Assembly (NCBI GenBank): GCA_963710725.1
Contig: CAVQBJ010000002.1
Coordinates: forward strand, 310,001 to 374,000
From: CAVQBJ01 sp963710725
GTDB lineage: Bacteria; Actinomycetota; Thermoleophilia; Solirubrobacterales; Solirubrobacteraceae
Direction of reading: 5' to 3'
Length of the DNA: 64,000 bases
In this document: positions 60,713-64,000 of the stretch, piece after piece
How the letters are laid out: the number at the start of each line of letters is the position of its first letter
Position numbering within the stretch: the first letter of the stretch is position 1
The notes under the pieces: generated by a model
Databases searched by the model: none
What the model saw: the letters and a program-made list of their open reading frames with translations, nothing else
Told to the model about the DNA's origin: nothing
Position numbers and translations under genes: made by a program

Positions 60713-60915
60713 CCGGCGGCGAGCACTGCATCACCTGCGGCGACGAGGGGATCGCGATGCGCGTGCTCGAGCCCTCCGACGAAACGGCCGTCTGCCGCGA
60801 CGCGCGGGGCGACGCCCATCAGGTGGCCGTCGATCTCGTCGGCCCCGTGGCCCGCGGCGACGAGCTGCTCGTGCACGCCGGGGTCGCGATCCGCCATCTC
60901 GGGGCCGCGGCGTGA
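60709..60915 (+). CDS. Second, short HypC-like protein
   Basis: A 68-aa protein beginning (GTG) TGGEHCITCGDEGIAMRVLE, then DLVGPVARGDELLVHAGVAIRHL, which is the HypC beta-barrel pattern with an extra CITC start. It overlaps hypC and hypD by 4 bases on each side. It may serve a second hydrogenase or act as a specialised partner of HypD. Variants with this start occur in some actinobacterial hyp operons (recollection). Confidence 0.75.
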   Translation: MTGGEHCITCGDEGIAMRVLEPSDETAVCRDARGDAHQVAVDLVGPVARGDELLVHAGVAIRHLGAAA

Positions 60916-62027
60916 GGTTCGTCGACGAGTTCCGCGATGCGCGGCTCGGCCAGGCGGTCGCCGGGGAGATCCAGTCCGCCGTAGAGCCCGGGCGTCACTA
61001 CAAGGTGATGGAGGTGTGCGGCGGGCACACCCACTCGATCTACAAGTACGGGCTCGGCGACCTGCTGCCCGAGAACGTCGAGCTCGTGCACGGCCCCGGC
61101 TGCCCGGTGTGCGTCATCCCGATGGGCCGCGTCGACGACGGGATCGCCGTCGCGCGCCGCGAGCGGGTGATCTTCACCTGCTTCGGCGACATGCTGCGCG
61201 TGCCCGGCTCGCAGTACACGTTGCTCGACGCCAAAGCGCAGGGTGCCGACATCCGGACGGTGTACTCGCCGCTGGACGCTCTGCGGGTCGCACGCGAGAA
61301 CCCCGAACGCGACGTCGTGTTCTTCGCGATCGGCTTCGAGACCACCGCCCCCTCGACGGCGCTCACGCTCAAACGGGCCAAGGCCGAGGGGATGGAGAAC
61401 TTCTCGTGCATCTGCAACCACGTCACGATCGTGCCGCCGCTGAGGGCGCTGCTGGAGTCGCCCGACCTGCGCCTGGATGGGTTCATCGGGCCCGGCCACG
61501 TGTGCACGGTCGTCGGCCTGCGGCCATTCCAGTTCATACCCGCCGACCACGGGCGCCCGGTGGTCATCGCGGGCTTCGAGCCGCTCGACATCCTGCAGTC
61601 GATCCTCATGATCCTGCGCCAGCTGGGGGAGCGACGCTGCGAGGTCGAGAACCAGTACACGCGCGTGGTGCCGCACGAGGGCAACCTGCGCGCGCTCGAG
61701 GTGATGGCCGAGGTGTTCGAGCTGCGGCCGCACTTCGAGTGGCGGGGACTCGGCTTCATCTCGCAGAGCGCGCTGCGCCTCTCCGACGCCTACCGCGACT
61801 TCGACGCCGAGGAGCGGTTCGCCGTTCCCGGCGTCCGCGTCGCCGACCCGAAGGCGTGCCAGTGCGGCGAGGTGCTCAAGGGTGTCCTCAAGCCGTGGGA
61901 GTGCAAGGTGTTCGGCACCGCCTGCACGCCCGAGCACGCGATCGGGACATGCATGGTGTCGCCGGAGGGCGCCTGCGCCGCCTACTACAACTTCGGCCGC
62001 TACGGGCGCGATCGCGAGGCGGTGTGA
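60912..62027 (+). CDS. hypD: Hydrogenase maturation protein HypD
   Basis: A 371-aa iron-sulfur protein, the scaffold on which the Fe(CN)2CO group is assembled with HypC. Signatures are MEVCGGHTHSIYKYG, HGPGCPVCVIPMGR and the C-terminal cysteine cluster with CQCGEVLKG and CKVFGTACTPEHAIGTCMVS, which holds the 4Fe-4S centre. A GTG start overlaps the previous stop, and the end overlaps hypE. No key residue is missing. Confidence 0.96.
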   Translation: MRFVDEFRDARLGQAVAGEIQSAVEPGRHYKVMEVCGGHTHSIYKYGLGDLLPENVELVHGPGCPVCVIPMGRVDDGIAVARRERVIFTCFGDMLRVPGSQYTLLDAKAQGADIRTVYSPLDALRVARENPERDVVFFAIGFETTAPSTALTLKRAKAEGMENFSCICNHVTIVPPLRALLESPDLRLDGFIGPGHVCTVVGLRPFQFIPADHGRPVVIAGFEPLDILQSILMILRQLGERRCEVENQYTRVVPHEGNLRALEVMAEVFELRPHFEWRGLGFISQSALRLSDAYRDFDAEERFAVPGVRVADPKACQCGEVLKGVLKPWECKVFGTACTPEHAIGTCMVSPEGACAAYYNFGRYGRDREAV

Positions 62028-63130
62028 GCGCCCCCGACCCGGTGACGAGCGGCCGCGAGCAGCGCGTGCTCGAGATCATCGAGACGGCGCGCTCCAAGCG
62101 TGCGCGCTTTCGCGACCGGCGGATCACGCTCGCCCACGGGGCCGGCGGCAAGGCGACCCAGACGCTCATCGAGGGCCTGCTCGTGCCGGCGTTCGCGGAC
62201 GGCGAGCACAGTGCGCTCGCGTCGCTCGCCGACGCCGGCGCGGTCGAGATCGACGGCGTCAGGCTCGCGCTCACCAGCGACAGCTTCGTCGTCAAGCCGC
62301 TGCGCTTCCCGGGAGGCTCGATCGGCGAGCTCGCCGTCAACGGCACGGTCAACGATCTCGCCGTCTCGGGCGCCAAGGCCGTGGCCATCACGGTCTGTCT
62401 GATTCTCGAGGAGGGCCTCGACGCCGACGTGCTGCGGGCCGAGATCGAGGCGATCGCCGCCGCCGCGCGCGACGCGGGGGTGGAGATCGTCGGCGGTGAC
62501 ACGAAGGTGGTCGAGCGCGGCGCCGCCGACGGCATGTACCTGTGCACGACCGGGCTCGGTGCCGTCGATCCCCGCGCTCTGCTGGCCACCGACGCGATCG
62601 CGCCCGGCGATCAGGTGCTCGTCTCGGGTCCGATCGGCGAGCACGGTACCGCGATCATGCTCGCGCGTAACGAGTTCGAGCTCGACGCCGAGCTCGAGTC
62701 CGACACGTGCTCGCTGTGGCCGGCGGTCGATGCCCTCCTGGGCGCCGCCGGCCGCGAGGTGCACTGCATGCGCGACGCCACCCGCGGCGGCGTCGCCTCG
62801 GTGCTCAACGAGCTGGCGCGGGCCTCCGGCGTCGCCGTCGTGGTGCGCGAAGCCGACGTGCCGGTATCGCCGGTCGTCTCCGCAGCGGCCGAGCTGCTCG
62901 GAATCGACGCGATGTACCTGGCGAACGAGGGGCGGCTCGTCGCCTTCGTGGCGCCGGACGCCGCCGAGGCGGCGCTCGCCGCGCTGCGGGCGGTATCGGG
63001 CAGCGAGGGCGCGGCGGCGATCGGCGAGGTGCGAGCCGATCCGCCCGGCATGGTGATCGTCCAGACGGCGTTTGGCGGCAGGCGGGTCATGGACCAGCTC
63101 GTGGGGGACCCCCTGCCACGCATCTGTTGA
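62024..63130 (+). CDS. hypE: Hydrogenase maturation protein HypE
   Basis: A 368-aa PurM-like ATPase that dehydrates the carbamoyl group on its C-terminal Cys to thiocyanate, the CN donor for the active site. The start domain shows ITLAHGAGGKATQTLIE, the ATP site TSDSFVVKPLRFPGG and AVNGTVNDLAVSGAKA, and the protein ends PRIC with the required terminal Cys. The GTG at 62024 gives a 4-base overlap with hypD. Its partner HypF, which makes the carbamoyl group, is not in this window. Confidence 0.95.
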   Translation: MSAPDPVTSGREQRVLEIIETARSKRARFRDRRITLAHGAGGKATQTLIEGLLVPAFADGEHSALASLADAGAVEIDGVRLALTSDSFVVKPLRFPGGSIGELAVNGTVNDLAVSGAKAVAITVCLILEEGLDADVLRAEIEAIAAAARDAGVEIVGGDTKVVERGAADGMYLCTTGLGAVDPRALLATDAIAPGDQVLVSGPIGEHGTAIMLARNEFELDAELESDTCSLWPAVDALLGAAGREVHCMRDATRGGVASVLNELARASGVAVVVREADVPVSPVVSAAAELLGIDAMYLANEGRLVAFVAPDAAEAALAALRAVSGSEGAAAIGEVRADPPGMVIVQTAFGGRRVMDQLVGDPLPRIC

Positions 63131-63150
63131 CATGATCGCCGAGCTTCGCG

Positions 63151-63513
63151 ATGCATGAGCTATCGGTGGCCAGGGCGGTGCTGAACACCGCCATCAGGCA
63201 TGCCGACGGGCGGGAGGTGATCGTCGTCAGCCTGCGCGTCGGGCGCCTGCGCCAGGTCGTCCCCGACTCGCTGCGGTTCTACTTCGAGATCGTCGCCCGC
63301 GACAGCGCGTGCGAGCACGCGCGCCTCGAGCTCGAGGAGCTCGAGGTGCGGCTGCGTTGCGGCGCGTGCGCCCGGGAATGGGACATGCTCGATCCCGCGT
63401 TCCGCTGCCCGCGCTGCGCGTCGGCCGACGTGAGCGTGCTGTCGGGTGAGGAGCTCGAGGTGGCCTACATCGAAGTCGAGGAGGAGGACGGCGCATGCAT
63501 CGCACCAGGGTGA
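63151..63513 (+). CDS. hypA: Hydrogenase nickel insertion protein HypA
   Basis: A 120-aa nickel chaperone. The nickel site begins MHELSVARAVL, with the conserved His2 and Glu3, and the zinc site is made of CGAC and CPRC. It works with HypB to insert Ni into the hydrogenase large subunit. It follows hypE by 20 bases and overlaps the hypB start by 19 bases. Confidence 0.95.
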   Translation: MHELSVARAVLNTAIRHADGREVIVVSLRVGRLRQVVPDSLRFYFEIVARDSACEHARLELEELEVRLRCGACAREWDMLDPAFRCPRCASADVSVLSGEELEVAYIEVEEEDGACIAPG

Positions 63514-64000
63514 GGATCGTCGAGGACGCGCTCGACGCCAACAACACGATCGCCCGCGCCAACCGCGAGGACTTCGATCGCCACGAGGTCGCGGTCGTCA
63601 ACCTGATGAGCGCGCCCGGGTCGGGCAAGACGACGCTGCTCGAGCGTGGGCTCGCCGATCTCGACGGCGTGCGTGTCGGCGTGCTCGAGGGAGACGTCCA
63701 GGGGTCATTCGACGCCGACCGCCTCGCCCATCTGCACATCCCCGTCGCGCAGCTGAACACCGACCCGGGCTTCGGCGGCGAGTGCCACCTGGACGCGAAC
63801 ATGGTCCGCTCGGCGCTGGGAGCCCTGCCGCTGGCCGAGATCGACCTGCTCGTGATCGAGAACGTCGGCAACCTCGTGTGCCCGGCCGAGTTCGAGGTCG
63901 GCGAGGACGCGCGAGTGATGGTGTGCTCGGTCGCCGAGGGTGAGGACAAGCCGATGAAGTACCCGCTCATGTTCCGTCGCTGCGAGCTCGTGCTCATCAA
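63495..64000 (+). CDS. hypB: Hydrogenase nickel incorporation GTPase HypB (3' end missing)
   Basis: The frame starts at ATG 63495 inside hypA and runs off the window. SIMIBI-class GTPase: P-loop NLMSAPGSGKTTLLE, then VGVLEGDVQGSFDADR and the metal-binding Cys-His pair in GFGGECHLDANM, then IENVGNLVCPAEF. The N-terminal nickel-binding Cys motif of E. coli HypB is absent, as in many relatives. About 168 residues are visible. Confidence 0.94.
   Translation, partial: MHRTRVRIVEDALDANNTIARANREDFDRHEVAVVNLMSAPGSGKTTLLERGLADLDGVRVGVLEGDVQGSFDADRLAHLHIPVAQLNTDPGFGGECHLDANMVRSALGALPLAEIDLLVIENVGNLVCPAEFEVGEDARVMVCSVAEGEDKPMKYPLMFRRCELVLI

Overview
The window is a 64 kb piece of very GC-rich, gene-dense chromosome. 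The sequence suggests a Gram-positive-type actinobacterium, most likely of the Thermoleophilia/Solirubrobacterales kind. This rests on murT-gatD (lipid II amidation), many GTG and TTG starts, frequent -10 boxes a few bases before the start codon, a basic secreted-protein tail at 2-307 of a type common in that group, and a small SKTLPGG-type protein at 9565-9867. The assignment is inference; no rRNA or other phylogenetic marker was seen. I found no tRNA, rRNA, CRISPR array, IS element or prophage.

Layout. 1-5422: minus-strand cell-envelope run (HAD phosphatase, lipid kinase, MurT, a methyltransferase, GatD, MazG-like pyrophosphatase). 5452-19570: housekeeping genes (cyclophilin lipoprotein, UvrD-like helicase, GluQ-RS, S4 protein, choline-kinase-like enzyme, pgi, a class A PBP with a frameshifted Gly-rich tail, quinone oxidoreductase, rhomboid). 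19578-23360: signalling block (histidine kinase, receiver-HD-like, receiver-HDOD). 23476-27172: fatty acyl-CoA genes. 27180-30155: large secreted Gly-rich/GH27 protein. 30337-38648: hybrid kinase with partner receiver, a flagellar-associated-type secreted hydrolase, SDR and ADH, a small membrane cluster, and a CheC-like phosphatase. 38666-45135: YbaK, carbonic anhydrase, TetR with acyl-CoA dehydrogenase, and a probable glutarate catabolism cluster (CoA-transferase, glutaryl-CoA dehydrogenase, GntR). 45156-60339: mixed genes (lipid kinase, ArsR-SRPBCC pair, GST, transporter, NYN nuclease, carboxyltransferase, FadR-like regulator with a fatty acid hydroxylase, ABC exporter permease, ClC channel, PilZ). 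60434-64000: [NiFe]-hydrogenase maturation operon hypC-hypC2-hypD-hypE-hypA-hypB, cut by the window end.

Regulation. Three signalling or motility-type genes are preceded by a near-identical promoter of the form CTCAR-N15-GCCGA(T/C), resembling sigma-28/FliA promoters, and two weaker ones face each other between 19578 and 22117. These genes may form one motility regulon, although no flagellar structural gene lies in the window. Many other genes have a TANNNT box 6-10 bases before the start codon and no Shine-Dalgarno sequence, so leaderless mRNAs appear common. Several regulators (TetR, ArsR, two GntR) sit next to clear palindromes that are likely their operators.

The strongest candidates for something undescribed are the FliA-like regulon, the frameshift that fuses the PBP to its downstream neighbour, the three-copy intergenic repeat at 48656-48982, and the methyltransferase set between murT and gatD.
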